IMG/VR virus record: IMGVR_UViG_3300035188_000108
Coordinates: 1 to 37,727 of that record
Direction: 5' to 3' (one strand)
Source: a virus
DNA: 37,727 nt
Below, piece by piece: positions 14,128 through 22,004 of the stretch. The stretch's first letter is position 1. Each line of letters starts with the position of its first letter. The notes beneath the pieces are model-generated. The model did not search any database. It worked only from the letters and a program-made list of their open reading frames with translations, and had not been told where the DNA came from. Position numbers and translations under genes: made by a program.

Positions 14128-14850
14128 GTGAGTAATCTCAAAGTCCAGGGTAATGCAAGCGGTACTGGAACAACTACGATACAGTCAGCAAATACTTCTT
14201 CTAGCACAACATTTACGTTACCTGCCACAGATGGAACAAATGGTCAGTTCTTAAGTACGGACGGATCAGGCAATTTAACGTTTAGTTCTGCTGCTGGCGG
14301 TGGTTCTGTCACTACTGTGTCCGTTGTTTCAGCTAATGGTTTAGCAGGAACAGTTGCTAATGCTTCATCAACACCAGCAATTACTTTATCAACATCAATA
14401 ACAGGTGTTTTAAAAGGTAATGGTACAGCAATATCTGCCGCTACTGCTGGTACTGATTATGTAGTTCCTGGAGGTGCGCTAGGAACACCTTCTTCTGGAA
14501 CACTATCAAGTTGTACAGTAGACGGAACTAACAAGGTTGGTTACATTGGTGCTCCACAAAGTACAAATACAACAGTTGCTGCTAGTGACGCAGGAAAGCA
14601 TATCTACTTTACTGGTGGATCGACAGCAACGCTAACGGTTAACACCAACGCAACAACAGCCATTGACGTAGGAACAACCATTCTTGTTGTCAACAACAAT
14701 TCAGGGAACCTAACAATATCTGGTGCTGGTGTTACTTTCCAGCTTGCTAACGGAGCAACAGGTAACAGGACAGTAGCAACAAAGGGAATGGCTACGTTAC
14801 TTAAAGTGGCTACAGATACTTGGTATGTTTCTGGCGCAGGAGTGACCTAA
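14128..14850 (+). CDS. Phage fibre-type repeat protein
   Basis: A 240-residue protein starting at GTG 14128 with AGGAG about 6 bases upstream. It is low in charge and rich in Thr, Ser, Ala and Gly, with phage-fibre phrases such as TTFTLPATDGTNGQFLSTDG (about 29-48) and VTTVSVVSANGLAGTVANAS. The C-terminal half (SDAGKHIYFTGGSTATLTVN) resembles a beta-sandwich fibre tip domain. It probably forms part of a receptor-binding fibre with its neighbours. Confidence 0.7.
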   Translation: MSNLKVQGNASGTGTTTIQSANTSSSTTFTLPATDGTNGQFLSTDGSGNLTFSSAAGGGSVTTVSVVSANGLAGTVANASSTPAITLSTSITGVLKGNGTAISAATAGTDYVVPGGALGTPSSGTLSSCTVDGTNKVGYIGAPQSTNTTVAASDAGKHIYFTGGSTATLTVNTNATTAIDVGTTILVVNNNSGNLTISGAGVTFQLANGATGNRTVATKGMATLLKVATDTWYVSGAGVT

Positions 14851-14851
14851 T

Positions 14852-16621
14852 ATGGCTGGCGCATTAAGTGCAATGATTGCAGCGGCGTATGCTGTTAGCG
14901 CCCCATCGTCTATCGCTGTTGAGTACCTTGTTGTTGCTGGTGGCGGTGGTGGTGGCGCAAATACTGGCGGTTATTCTTATGCAGGCGGCGGTGGTGGTGG
15001 TGGTGGTTTTAGAACAGGCACCAATCCTGCTGTAAATTTAGCAACAAACATAACAGTCACTGTTGGTGCTGGTGGCTCTGCCGGAACTCAGCCAAATCAA
15101 CCTGGGTCGCAAGGGTCTAGTTCCGTATTCAATACCATTACATCCGCAGGCGGTGGAGGTGGTGGTGGGACTGGCGGGACTGCTCCAGGAAATGGCGGAA
15201 ACGGTGGTTCAGGTGGTGGTGGTGGTAGAGATGCAACAAACAACAAGGGTTTAGGAAATACACCTTCCGTAACACCTTCGCAAGGATATGATGGCGGAAG
15301 TGGCTATGGGGTTGGTTGGGGTGGTTCGGGTGGTGGCGGTGGCGCGGGTGGCGTTGGGGGAACAGGATTAGGTGGTTCGCAAGCTGCTGAACGTGGCGGG
15401 GTTGGTGGTGTTGGCGCAGCAAGTTCTATTACTGGTTCATCTGTTACATATGCAGGTGGTGGCGGTGGAGCAAATCTTGGTAATTCAAGCGGCGCAGCGG
15501 CAGGTGGAAGTGGCGGCGGAGGTAATGGTTCCGATCTTTCAACAAATAGAACACCTGGGATGGATAACTTTGGCGGCGGTGGAGGCGGTGGTGGTGGTAC
15601 GGCGGGTGCAGGTGGCTCCGGCATTGTCATTCTGAAATACTCAGACGCTTACTCTATTTCCAATCCTGGTGGTGGTCTTACTTACAGTACAAGCCTTTCT
15701 GGTGGTTACGCTATTACGCAGGTAACAGCAGGTACGGGTAATGTGCAGTTTGGCCCTGCGTTCAGCGTTGAATACTTGGTTGTCGCTGGCGGGGGTGGCG
15801 GTGGTGGGTCTTATTACGCTGGTGGTGGTGGCGGGGGTGGTTTTAGAACGGGTACTTTTTCAGGCTTTTCCGTATCTACGAACTACACACTGACAGTTGG
15901 CGGTGGAGGTGCTGCCGGAACTCATTTAGGCCCAAATGGGACCCAAGGTTCACCGTCTGTATTTAATACCATTACATCAAATGGTGGCGGCGGAGGCGGA
16001 CAGGTACTAGGTACGGGTTCAACGACCGGCGGAAATGGTGGGTCAGGAGGTGGCGGAGGTCAAGGAGGTGCAGGAGGAAACGGAAATACCCCATCAATTC
16101 CAGGCCCGGCGGTTCAAGGGTACGGTGGTGGCAATAATCAGGCTCCTGCGGCAGCAAGCGGAGCAGGTGGCGGTGGTGGTGCTAGTCAAGCTGGGGCCAA
16201 CGGTCAGGCTGCACCGAACATAGGAAAAGGTGGTAATGGAGGTACCGGAGGTGATTCATCAATTTCTGGATCGCTTGTAACTTACGCAGGTGGCGGTGGT
16301 GGCGCAGGATGGTCAAGCACAGGTGGGGCAGGTGGTTCAGGAGGTGGTGGTAAAGGATATGACTACAACCAATCTGGCTCAGGCTCACCATTTAATGGTG
16401 GAACCAATACTGGTGGAGGTGGCGGTGGAAGAAGTGGTTACAACGGAGGGGCTACCGAGGGATCTGGAGGAACAGGTGGTTCTGGTGTAGTCATCCTTAA
16501 ATACCCATCAACACTCACAATCTCTAACCCAGGTGGTGGATTGACATACACAACATCTACTTCTGGTGGCTACAACATAACAACCTTTACAGCCGGAACA
16601 GGCAATGTGAGCTGGGCATGA
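14852..16621 (+). CDS. Glycine-rich adhesin-type fibre protein with internal duplication
   Basis: A 589-residue protein dominated by poly-Gly runs. Two tandem halves (about 22-303 and 304-589) each begin VEYLVVAGGGGGG, continue GFRTGT...VTVGAGG-type motifs, and end with SGxVILKY...SNPGGGLTY and an xxTAGTGNV close. Such glycine-rich regions fold into polyglycine-II sandwiches in the S16 gp38-type adhesins of phages, where loop tips contact the receptor. The gene uses many GGC and GGG codons unlike its neighbours. The stop overlaps the oxygenase start (ATGA). Confidence 0.78.
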   Translation: MAGALSAMIAAAYAVSAPSSIAVEYLVVAGGGGGGANTGGYSYAGGGGGGGGFRTGTNPAVNLATNITVTVGAGGSAGTQPNQPGSQGSSSVFNTITSAGGGGGGGTGGTAPGNGGNGGSGGGGGRDATNNKGLGNTPSVTPSQGYDGGSGYGVGWGGSGGGGGAGGVGGTGLGGSQAAERGGVGGVGAASSITGSSVTYAGGGGGANLGNSSGAAAGGSGGGGNGSDLSTNRTPGMDNFGGGGGGGGGTAGAGGSGIVILKYSDAYSISNPGGGLTYSTSLSGGYAITQVTAGTGNVQFGPAFSVEYLVVAGGGGGGGSYYAGGGGGGGFRTGTFSGFSVSTNYTLTVGGGGAAGTHLGPNGTQGSPSVFNTITSNGGGGGGQVLGTGSTTGGNGGSGGGGGQGGAGGNGNTPSIPGPAVQGYGGGNNQAPAAASGAGGGGGASQAGANGQAAPNIGKGGNGGTGGDSSISGSLVTYAGGGGGAGWSSTGGAGGSGGGGKGYDYNQSGSGSPFNGGTNTGGGGGGRSGYNGGATEGSGGTGGSGVVILKYPSTLTISNPGGGLTYTTSTSGGYNITTFTAGTGNVSWA

Positions 16622-17220
16622 ATATGCACCATTTATTTCCTACGCCCGTAGGATTCTTTGAGTTAGGAAGGGAACTTACGGATGAGGAGCTGTTCTTTGT
16701 CCGTGAGCTTGAAACCCGTCCTAACATGGGCAATACAACCTCAACCAATAACTTTGTGCTGCGTGATCCGGTTATGACAGGGTTACGCTCATGGATTGAA
16801 GATTGCGTATCTGAATACTTTAAGGCAACAGCAAACCCTAAGCACGATGTCAGTCTTAGAGTTACGCAAAGCTGGTGCAACTACTCGGAGCCAGGGCAAT
16901 TCCATCACAAACATGCACATCCCAATAGTTACGTCTCAGGTGTGTTCTATGTGCAGACCAATCCTGATGACAGGATTTACTTCTACCGTGATGGGTATCA
17001 ACAGATCAAATTCCCTCCGCTAGAGTGGAACCAGTACAACTCCGAGTCTTGGTGGTTTGAAGCTACAACAGGCAAGCTAATTCTGTTTCCTTCGTCAGCG
17101 CAACATATGGTTCCGCAAGTTCAAGGCGAAGAAACTAGAATTTCTCTATCGTTTAACACCTTCCCTGTCGGCATGATTGGGGAAGAAGTTGATTTAACTG
17201 GATTACGGCTGGAGGCATAA
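16618..17220 (+). CDS. Putative 2OG-Fe(II) oxygenase
   Basis: A 200-residue protein of the short phage and bacterial Fe(II)/2-oxoglutarate dioxygenase type (TIGR02466/2OG-FeII_Oxy_5-like). It opens with LFPTPVGFFEL and carries HHKHAHPNSYVSGVFYV (96-112) with candidate metal ligands H99 and H101, the third ligand H163 in ILFPSSAQHMV, and the 2-oxoglutarate-binding R174 in RISLSFN. The family is frequent beside tail-fibre genes in aquatic phages; its substrates are not established. ATGA and TAATG junctions tie it to the glycine-rich fibre and the following small gene, so a role in fibre modification is plausible. Confidence 0.85.
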   Translation: MNMHHLFPTPVGFFELGRELTDEELFFVRELETRPNMGNTTSTNNFVLRDPVMTGLRSWIEDCVSEYFKATANPKHDVSLRVTQSWCNYSEPGQFHHKHAHPNSYVSGVFYVQTNPDDRIYFYRDGYQQIKFPPLEWNQYNSESWWFEATTGKLILFPSSAQHMVPQVQGEETRISLSFNTFPVGMIGEEVDLTGLRLEA

Positions 17221-17588
17221 TGGCTCACTACGCTTTTTTAGACGCAAACAACATCGTTACCGAAGTCATTGTCGGCAAGGACGAAGGCGAAGAAGGTATT
17301 GACTGGGAGGTACGATACGCTGAGATACGAGGGCAACCTTGTAAGCGCACAAGCTACAACACCCAAGGCGGTCAGCATCCTAACGGTACACCATTCAGAA
17401 AGAACTACGCAGGCATTGGATACACCTATGATGCAGTGCGAGATGCTTTTATCCCACCGCAACCTTTTGCTAGTTGGGTGCTAAACGCTGGTTCTTGTCT
17501 TTGGGAAGCACCTGTAGCAATGCCTACAGATGGTCAGATGTATTCATGGGATGAAGAAAATATTAACTGGGTATTGACAAATATGTAA
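17220..17588 (+). CDS. Conserved fibre-associated small protein
   Basis: A 122-residue protein, MAHYAFLDANNIVTEVIVGKD onward, with a C-terminal region rich in Trp, Tyr and Gly (RKNYAGIGYTYDAVRDAFI and PQPFASWVLNAGSCLWEAP). This type of protein is widespread in aquatic phage genomes near tail-fibre genes and 2OG oxygenases. It may be a fibre chaperone or minor virion protein; I know of no demonstrated function. Its ATG shares an A with the oxygenase stop (TAATG). Confidence 0.75.
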   Translation: MAHYAFLDANNIVTEVIVGKDEGEEGIDWEVRYAEIRGQPCKRTSYNTQGGQHPNGTPFRKNYAGIGYTYDAVRDAFIPPQPFASWVLNAGSCLWEAPVAMPTDGQMYSWDEENINWVLTNM

Positions 17589-17596
17589 AAACATGC

Positions 17597-17625
17597 TTGA
17601 CAAATTCATAAAGATGTGGTAAAAT
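17597..17625 (+). promoter_or_regulatory. Strong sigma70 promoter giving an apparently leaderless transcript
   Basis: TTGACA (17597-17602), a 17-base spacer, TGG extension and TAAAAT (17620-17625). The expected start site, about 7 bases after the -10, falls on or one base before the ATG at 17633. It would boost the scaffold/capsid genes independently of the promoter at 9007. Confidence 0.8.
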
Positions 17626-17632
17626 AACAACA

Positions 17633-17878
17633 ATGGATACTACTAAGTTACTAAGATACTACGAAGAGCGATTCGACCTCATGAGCCATCCAGGATGGAA
17701 AACTCTATTGGAAGACGCTAAAGAGTACAGAGACGCAGTAGCGGACATAACCACTATCTCTAGTGGAGAAGAACTACAAGAACGTAAAGGTCAACTAAAA
17801 GCTTTAGATTGGCTCCTAACGATGCATGAAGTTTGGGAAAAAGCCTATGAGGATTTAGTCAATGAGGATACTAAATGA
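17633..17878 (+). CDS. Hypothetical protein, probably translated from a leaderless mRNA
   Basis: An 81-residue, charged, helical protein (MDTTKLLRYYEERFDLMSHP onward). There is no SD upstream; the ATG lies 7 bases after a perfect -10 hexamer. It precedes the zinc-ribbon gene (17-base overlap) and the scaffold gene. Similar small helical proteins sit before scaffold genes in related podoviruses, but I cannot assign a role. Confidence 0.75.
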   Translation: MDTTKLLRYYEERFDLMSHPGWKTLLEDAKEYRDAVADITTISSGEELQERKGQLKALDWLLTMHEVWEKAYEDLVNEDTK

Positions 17879-18101
17879 TTTTGAATGTGAGAACCATCAC
17901 GTAAGTGAACACTTCGTTGATAGTTCCGTAAGTAGTGTGCAGTGCCCGTACTGTGATTTGTTAGCACATCGTAAGTTAGCAGCTCCTAGGAGTAAATTGG
18001 AAGGCATCACAGGTGCTTTTCCAACCGCTCATGATCGATGGGCAACAGTCCATGAACAGGCAGCAAACGTAGCAAGATCTAAGTCCTACTATGAGGGATA
18101 A
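17862..18101 (+). CDS. Small zinc-ribbon-like protein
   Basis: A 79-residue protein. C9 and H12/H13 near the N-terminus (FECENHH) and C28-x2-C31 (VQCPYC) form a plausible zinc ribbon, an FmdB-like layout. The C-terminal part is polar and unstructured-looking (FPTAHDRWATVHEQAAN). It overlaps the upstream gene by 17 bases, and 55 bases separate it from the scaffold gene. Function unknown. Confidence 0.7.
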   Translation: MRILNDFECENHHVSEHFVDSSVSSVQCPYCDLLAHRKLAAPRSKLEGITGAFPTAHDRWATVHEQAANVARSKSYYEG

Positions 18102-18156
18102 CTTAGATTTCTTTTTAATTCCTAACAATTGGGTTATACCCGACTAGGAGAAGCAG

Positions 18157-18939
18157 ATGGCTGAATTTGTAGAATCTCTAGATGAAGAAGTAGGTAACGA
18201 TGAATTTCAAGCTGTAGAGGCTAAGACTGAAGCAGCACCAACTCAGGAAGAACCTACGATCCCTGAGAAGTATAAGGGTAAATCGTTAGATGACATCATA
18301 AGGATGCATCAAGAGGCTGAAAAGCTAATTGGTCGTCAAGCACAGGAAGTTGGAGAAGTTCGTAAGTTAGCTGATGAACTCATCAAAAGGCAAATCACAC
18401 CGCAGGATCAACCTGCTAAAGCTATCGAAGATGATACTGACTTTTTTGCCGATCCTGTTAAGGCAGTTAACAAAGCAGTTGAATCCCATCCAGCAGTTGT
18501 CCAAGCTCAACAGGCTGCGGCACAGATGGCAAGGATGCAAACTGCAAACAGGCTAGCTCAATCGCACCCAGATTATACACAGGTCATTACTGATCCTGAA
18601 TTTGCTACCTGGGTGAATGAGTCACCTGTACGTCAAAGATTGTACCTAGCAGCGGACAAACAATTTGATTATGATTCAGCTCATGAACTACTGTCTAACT
18701 TCAAAGCATTGAAGAAAGCTAAACAGGAAACTGTTCAGCAAGCAGCACAGCAGTTACAGAGTCAAAGAGATCAAACCTTGAAAGCAGCTACGGTAGCGGT
18801 TGATGGTGCTACTGGTGAAACGAGCAAGAAGATTTATCGTCGAGCAGATCTTATTCGGCTCCAAATGACTGACCCTGAGCGTTATATGGCATTACAAGAT
18901 GACATCATCTCAGCCTATAACGAAGGTAGGGTTCGATAA
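18157..18939 (+). CDS. Scaffolding protein
   Basis: A 260-residue protein placed immediately before the major capsid gene, with SD AGGAG 6 bases upstream of ATG. The N-terminus is acidic and disordered. After EEPTIPEKYKGKSLDDIIRM come long helical segments (KALKKAKQETVQQAAQQLQS) and a C-terminal RADLIRLQMTDPERYMALQ. This charge-rich helical profile and position are typical of podoviral scaffolds that direct capsid assembly and then leave the head. Confidence 0.85.
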   Translation: MAEFVESLDEEVGNDEFQAVEAKTEAAPTQEEPTIPEKYKGKSLDDIIRMHQEAEKLIGRQAQEVGEVRKLADELIKRQITPQDQPAKAIEDDTDFFADPVKAVNKAVESHPAVVQAQQAAAQMARMQTANRLAQSHPDYTQVITDPEFATWVNESPVRQRLYLAADKQFDYDSAHELLSNFKALKKAKQETVQQAAQQLQSQRDQTLKAATVAVDGATGETSKKIYRRADLIRLQMTDPERYMALQDDIISAYNEGRVR

Positions 18940-18962
18940 CCTAAACTTAAAGGAAATTTAAA

Positions 18963-19937
18963 ATGGCTACAGCAGCTTATCCTGGAGGTAGTTCCTCCAT
19001 TGTCAACAAGACCAACGCAGATAAATTTATTCCTGAGATTTGGTCTGATGAAATCATCGCTTCCTACAAAAAGAATCTTGTTATGGCGAACCTCGTCAAC
19101 AAGATGACGATGCGTGGTAAGAAAGGTGATACGCTTCACATTCCTAGTCCTACCCGTGGTTCAGCAGCCGCTAAAGCAGCTAACACGGCTGTTACCATTC
19201 AGGCTAACGTTGAGTCTGAAGTGCAGGTTACCATTAACAAGCACTATGAATACTCACGTTTGATTGAGGACATCGTTGAAGTTCAGGCTCTTGCTTCACT
19301 TCGTCGTTTCTACACTGAAGATGCTGGTTATGCTCTTTCAGCACAGGTTGACACTGATCTGATTCAGATTGGTCGTCTGTTCAATGGCTCTCATGCCGCT
19401 GGTGCTACTGGTGACTACAGTGTGTCCGGTACAACCACTGCCTACATCGGTGGTGATGGTACTACAGCCTTCGTTGGTGGTGCTGGTGCTGGTAACGCAA
19501 CTGCATTGACTGATGCTGCTATTCGTCGTACGATCCAGCGTCTTGACGATGCTAACGTACCTCAGGATAGCCGTTACTTCGTTATTCCTCCTGTTGCTCG
19601 TAACACCATGATGGGTCTTGCTCGTTTTACCGAACAAGCCTTTGTTGGTGAGCAAGGTGGTAATAACACCATCCGTAACGGTCAGATCGGTGATGTATAC
19701 GGTGTTAAAGTGTTTGTTAGCAGCAACGCTGACACTGCTTATGCCTCTTCTGGTACAGCTCCTCGTGCTTGCTTGATGTTCCACAAGGATGCATTGGTCC
19801 TTGCAGAGCAGATGGCTGTTCGCTCACAGGCTCAGTACAAGCAAGAGTATCTCGCTACGCTGTACACTGCTGACACGCTGTATGGTGTTGCAGAGCTGCG
19901 TAACGATGCTGGTATTGCTCTGATCATTCCTAGCTAA
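18963..19937 (+). CDS. Major capsid protein
   Basis: A 324-residue coat protein with a strong SD (AAAGGA) upstream. Features are the KFIPEIWSDEIIASYKKNL opening, GDTLHIPSPTRGSA, a helical spine region (DIVEVQALASLRRFYTEDAG), the DDANVPQDSRYFVIPPVAR segment and VFVSSNAD followed by an aromatic C-terminus, as seen in HK97-fold coats of P22/N4-gp56-related podoviruses. Its codon usage is noticeably more C-ending (GCT/CGT/AAC) than its neighbours, as expected for the most abundant virion protein. A strong terminator follows directly. Confidence 0.92.
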   Translation: MATAAYPGGSSSIVNKTNADKFIPEIWSDEIIASYKKNLVMANLVNKMTMRGKKGDTLHIPSPTRGSAAAKAANTAVTIQANVESEVQVTINKHYEYSRLIEDIVEVQALASLRRFYTEDAGYALSAQVDTDLIQIGRLFNGSHAAGATGDYSVSGTTTAYIGGDGTTAFVGGAGAGNATALTDAAIRRTIQRLDDANVPQDSRYFVIPPVARNTMMGLARFTEQAFVGEQGGNNTIRNGQIGDVYGVKVFVSSNADTAYASSGTAPRACLMFHKDALVLAEQMAVRSQAQYKQEYLATLYTADTLYGVAELRNDAGIALIIPS

Positions 19938-19949
19938 TTAGAAGCACTA

Positions 19950-19980
19950 GAGAGGCTGCTTCGGCAGCTTCTCTTTTATA
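19950..19980 (+). terminator. Rho-independent terminator after the major capsid gene
   Basis: A 10-bp stem (GAGAGGCTGC with GCAGCTTCTC, one G-U pair) is closed by a very stable TTCG tetraloop and followed by TTTTATA. It lies 13 bases after the coat gene stop. It should end much of the transcription from 17,597 and give the coat gene a stable 3' end, with partial read-through to the downstream genes. Confidence 0.9.
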
Positions 19981-19991
19981 TAGAGGTCACA

Positions 19992-20153
19992 ATGGCTACA
20001 TTCAGATGTATTTGGTCTAACAACCTACTCAACGTAGAGTATGAGTTTGATATTGCTGAGATGCGTAGACATCCAGATTATGAAGAAGTAAAAGAAGAAC
20101 AAGAAAAGAAAACTGAAAAGGTCCAAAAGGGTAAGAACACCAAAGAGGATTGA
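19992..20153 (+). CDS. Small charged hypothetical protein
   Basis: A 53-residue protein from ATG 19992 with AGAGG about 6 bases upstream. The N-terminus MATFRCIWSNNLLNVEYEFD is followed by a Glu/Lys-rich helical tail (EEVKEEQEKKTEKVQKGKNT). It lies directly after the capsid terminator. It may be a minor head or cementing protein, but there is no domain evidence. Confidence 0.7.
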   Translation: MATFRCIWSNNLLNVEYEFDIAEMRRHPDYEEVKEEQEKKTEKVQKGKNTKED

Positions 20154-20158
20154 TTAGC

Positions 20159-21418
20159 ATGTCTAACTATACAAAGACAACTAACTTTGCTGCAAAAGAC
20201 TCGCTACCGAGTGGTAATGCAAACAAGATTATTAAAGGTACTGAGCACGATACTGAGTACAATAATATTGCCACAGCTATTGCTACGAAGTTAGATGCTG
20301 CTTCTGGTACAGCTACTGGATTAGTTATTTCAGATTCAACTTTCGCTAGCGGAACGATAACTAATTTATTAACAGATCTTTCTGTTAGCGATGGCGGTAC
20401 TGGTCTTTCGTTTGCTACTGCTGGATCTGTTTTAATTGGTAATGGTTCAGGAGCCTTAGTTACTATAAGTGCTGGTACTGCTGGTAATGTATTGTTATCA
20501 ACAGGGTCTACATGGTCTTCAGGAACAGCACCAGGATCTGACTATCAAGAGTTTACTTCATCAGGTACATGGACTAAACCGTCAGGTGCTAAGTTTGTTA
20601 TGGTTGAGTGTTGGGGTGCTGGTGGAGGAGGTGGTAGTGGTACTGTAGAGACTAGCTCTGTACCAGGACAGCCTAATGGAGGAGCTGGTGGTGGAGGAGG
20701 GGCTTATAAATTTAGATTGTTTAAGGCAAGTGATTTAAGCTCCACAGTATCCGTTACGATTGGAGCAGGTGGTACAGGAGGAGCTGCTGTATCTGGTGGT
20801 TCTGGTAATGCTGGTGTTGCTGGTGGTAATTCTTCTTTTGGTTCTTTACTTATAAGTTATGGTGGCGGTGCTGGCAGCGCAGGTCAAAGTAATACCTATA
20901 GAGCTGGTGGAGCAGGCGGTGGTACTTTAGGTACGGGAGCATTACCTAATACATATGTTAGTGGTGTAGCATACAGTGGTCAGTTTGGTGGTGCTGTTAA
21001 TACAAGCACCAATGCTCAACGAAGCAGTGGATTTGGCGGTGGTGCTGGTGGATCTGCAAACAATGCGGGTGGAGGTGGCGCAGGTCAAGGAGAGGATGGA
21101 GGATCATCTTATCAAGGAGGAGCCGGAGGAGGAGGTGGTGGAAGCCATAGAAACTCTGATTCTACTAATAGAGGAGGTGGTTCAGGAGGCTCTCAAACAG
21201 GAGAGGCTGGTGGAGGTGCTGGTGCTGGCTCTAGTACAACAACTTATTTCTTTGGTGGTGGGGGCGGTAACGCATCAAACGGAGGCACTGCACAAAGTGG
21301 TGGTGATGCTGGAAAAGCTGCTGGAGGCGGTGGTGGAGGTGCTGTCGGTACAAGTTCAGGTACATCAGGTGCTGGCGGTAGAGGCGGTGATGGTTTAGTT
21401 CGTGTTTATACATGGTGA
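20159..21418 (+). CDS. Second glycine-rich tail-fibre protein
   Basis: A 419-residue protein from ATG 20159. The N-terminal half has fibre phrases (NFAAKDSLPSGNANKIIKGT; SDGGTGLSFATAGSVLIGNG). From about 140 the sequence FTSSGTWTKPSGAKFVMVECW begins a poly-Gly region ending GRGGDGLVRVYTW, the typical glycine-rich receptor-binding end of aquatic podovirus fibres. It is unrelated in detail to the 589-residue protein, so two polyglycine adhesins are present. Confidence 0.8.
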   Translation: MSNYTKTTNFAAKDSLPSGNANKIIKGTEHDTEYNNIATAIATKLDAASGTATGLVISDSTFASGTITNLLTDLSVSDGGTGLSFATAGSVLIGNGSGALVTISAGTAGNVLLSTGSTWSSGTAPGSDYQEFTSSGTWTKPSGAKFVMVECWGAGGGGGSGTVETSSVPGQPNGGAGGGGGAYKFRLFKASDLSSTVSVTIGAGGTGGAAVSGGSGNAGVAGGNSSFGSLLISYGGGAGSAGQSNTYRAGGAGGGTLGTGALPNTYVSGVAYSGQFGGAVNTSTNAQRSSGFGGGAGGSANNAGGGGAGQGEDGGSSYQGGAGGGGGGSHRNSDSTNRGGGSGGSQTGEAGGGAGAGSSTTTYFFGGGGGNASNGGTAQSGGDAGKAAGGGGGGAVGTSSGTSGAGGRGGDGLVRVYTW

Positions 21419-21423
21419 TCAAC

Positions 21424-21660
21424 ATGAGATACGCAATTATTGAAAACCACCTTGTTACTAATGTTGTCATAGCTGATGAACAAACAGCAGCTACAAATGG
21501 ATGGGTTCCTTGTCCGAATGCTGGTCCTGGTTGGGGTTACATAGATGGTGTGTTTACAGAGCCAACACCAGTGCTAGAACAAATCGTTAAACCTACCAAA
21601 GAAGAACTACTACTACAGATTCAAGCTCTCCAACAACAAGTATTAAATTTGTCAGAGTAA
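21424..21660 (+). CDS. Small fibre-associated protein
   Basis: A 78-residue protein from ATG 21424 (an in-frame ATG at 21412 overlaps the fibre stop). MRYAIIENHLVTNVVIADEQ then GWVPCPNAGPGWGYIDGVF is a pattern seen in small proteins after phage tail-fibre genes. The C-terminal KEELLLQIQALQQQVLNLSE is a coiled coil. A fibre assembly or chaperone role is likely from position only. Confidence 0.7.
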   Translation: MRYAIIENHLVTNVVIADEQTAATNGWVPCPNAGPGWGYIDGVFTEPTPVLEQIVKPTKEELLLQIQALQQQVLNLSE

Positions 21661-21664
21661 TAGC

Positions 21665-21868
21665 ATGGCTATGCACCTAGACGAACAAGCTAAGCAGCTA
21701 GGAGACGCTGTCTCAATCATTACGGTTGTAGGTACATTGGCTAATTTATTACCAGCTATTGCTGCAATCCTCACTATTGTGTGGACAGCTATTCGTATCT
21801 GGGAAACTGATACCATTCAGTCTATATTTCGTAGGAACAAGGAGAAAACAAATGCCGATGGTAGGTGA
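21665..21868 (+). CDS. Membrane protein, candidate holin or spanin-like protein
   Basis: A 67-residue protein. A hydrophobic stretch from about 16 to 45 (AVSIITVVGTLANLLPAIAA then ILTIVWTAIRIW) forms one long or two short membrane helices, followed by a basic tail (FRRNKEKTNADGR). It is common in this location in related phages and may be a holin, but a GTA-type holin is encoded beside the lysozyme at 30,529, so its job could differ. The 3' end overlaps the next gene. Confidence 0.65.
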   Translation: MAMHLDEQAKQLGDAVSIITVVGTLANLLPAIAAILTIVWTAIRIWETDTIQSIFRRNKEKTNADGR

Positions 21869-22004
21869 TAAGAAGTTTCCTTATACAGCTAAAGGTAAAA
21901 AACAAGCTGAAGAGTACGCATCGAAGAAAGCTAAGAAGATGCACGAGAAGAAAGAATCTAAGTCTATGAAGGCTAAAGAACGTAAGATGGGTTATCCGTC
22001 ATGA
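21852..22004 (+). CDS. Small very basic protein
   Basis: A 50-residue protein from ATG 21852 with SD AAGGAG 7 bases upstream. It begins MPMVGDKKFPYTAKGKKQAE and is about one-third Lys, ending MGYPS. The TGA overlaps the next ATG. Its extreme basic charge suggests nucleic-acid or acidic-partner binding, as for a virion-packaged internal protein. Similar MPMVGxKKFPYT proteins occur in other podoviruses; function unproven. Confidence 0.72.
   Translation: MPMVGDKKFPYTAKGKKQAEEYASKKAKKMHEKKESKSMKAKERKMGYPS

Noticed and set aside
15304-15630. Proline-rich minus-strand ORF opposite the glycine-rich gene
   Set aside because: Poly-Pro is the mirror of GGT/GGC glycine codons, with no SD or context.
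14852-16621. Diversity-generating retroelement variable region in the repeated adhesin
   Set aside because: No reverse transcriptase gene or template repeat is present in the window.
19338-19784. 148-codon minus-strand ORF opposite the major capsid gene
   Set aside because: Thr/Ser-rich antisense shadow of a highly expressed gene.
20976-21398. Long plus-strand ORF in another frame of the second glycine-rich fibre
   Set aside because: It is a Val/Glu-rich shadow of the glycine codons inside a well-supported gene.
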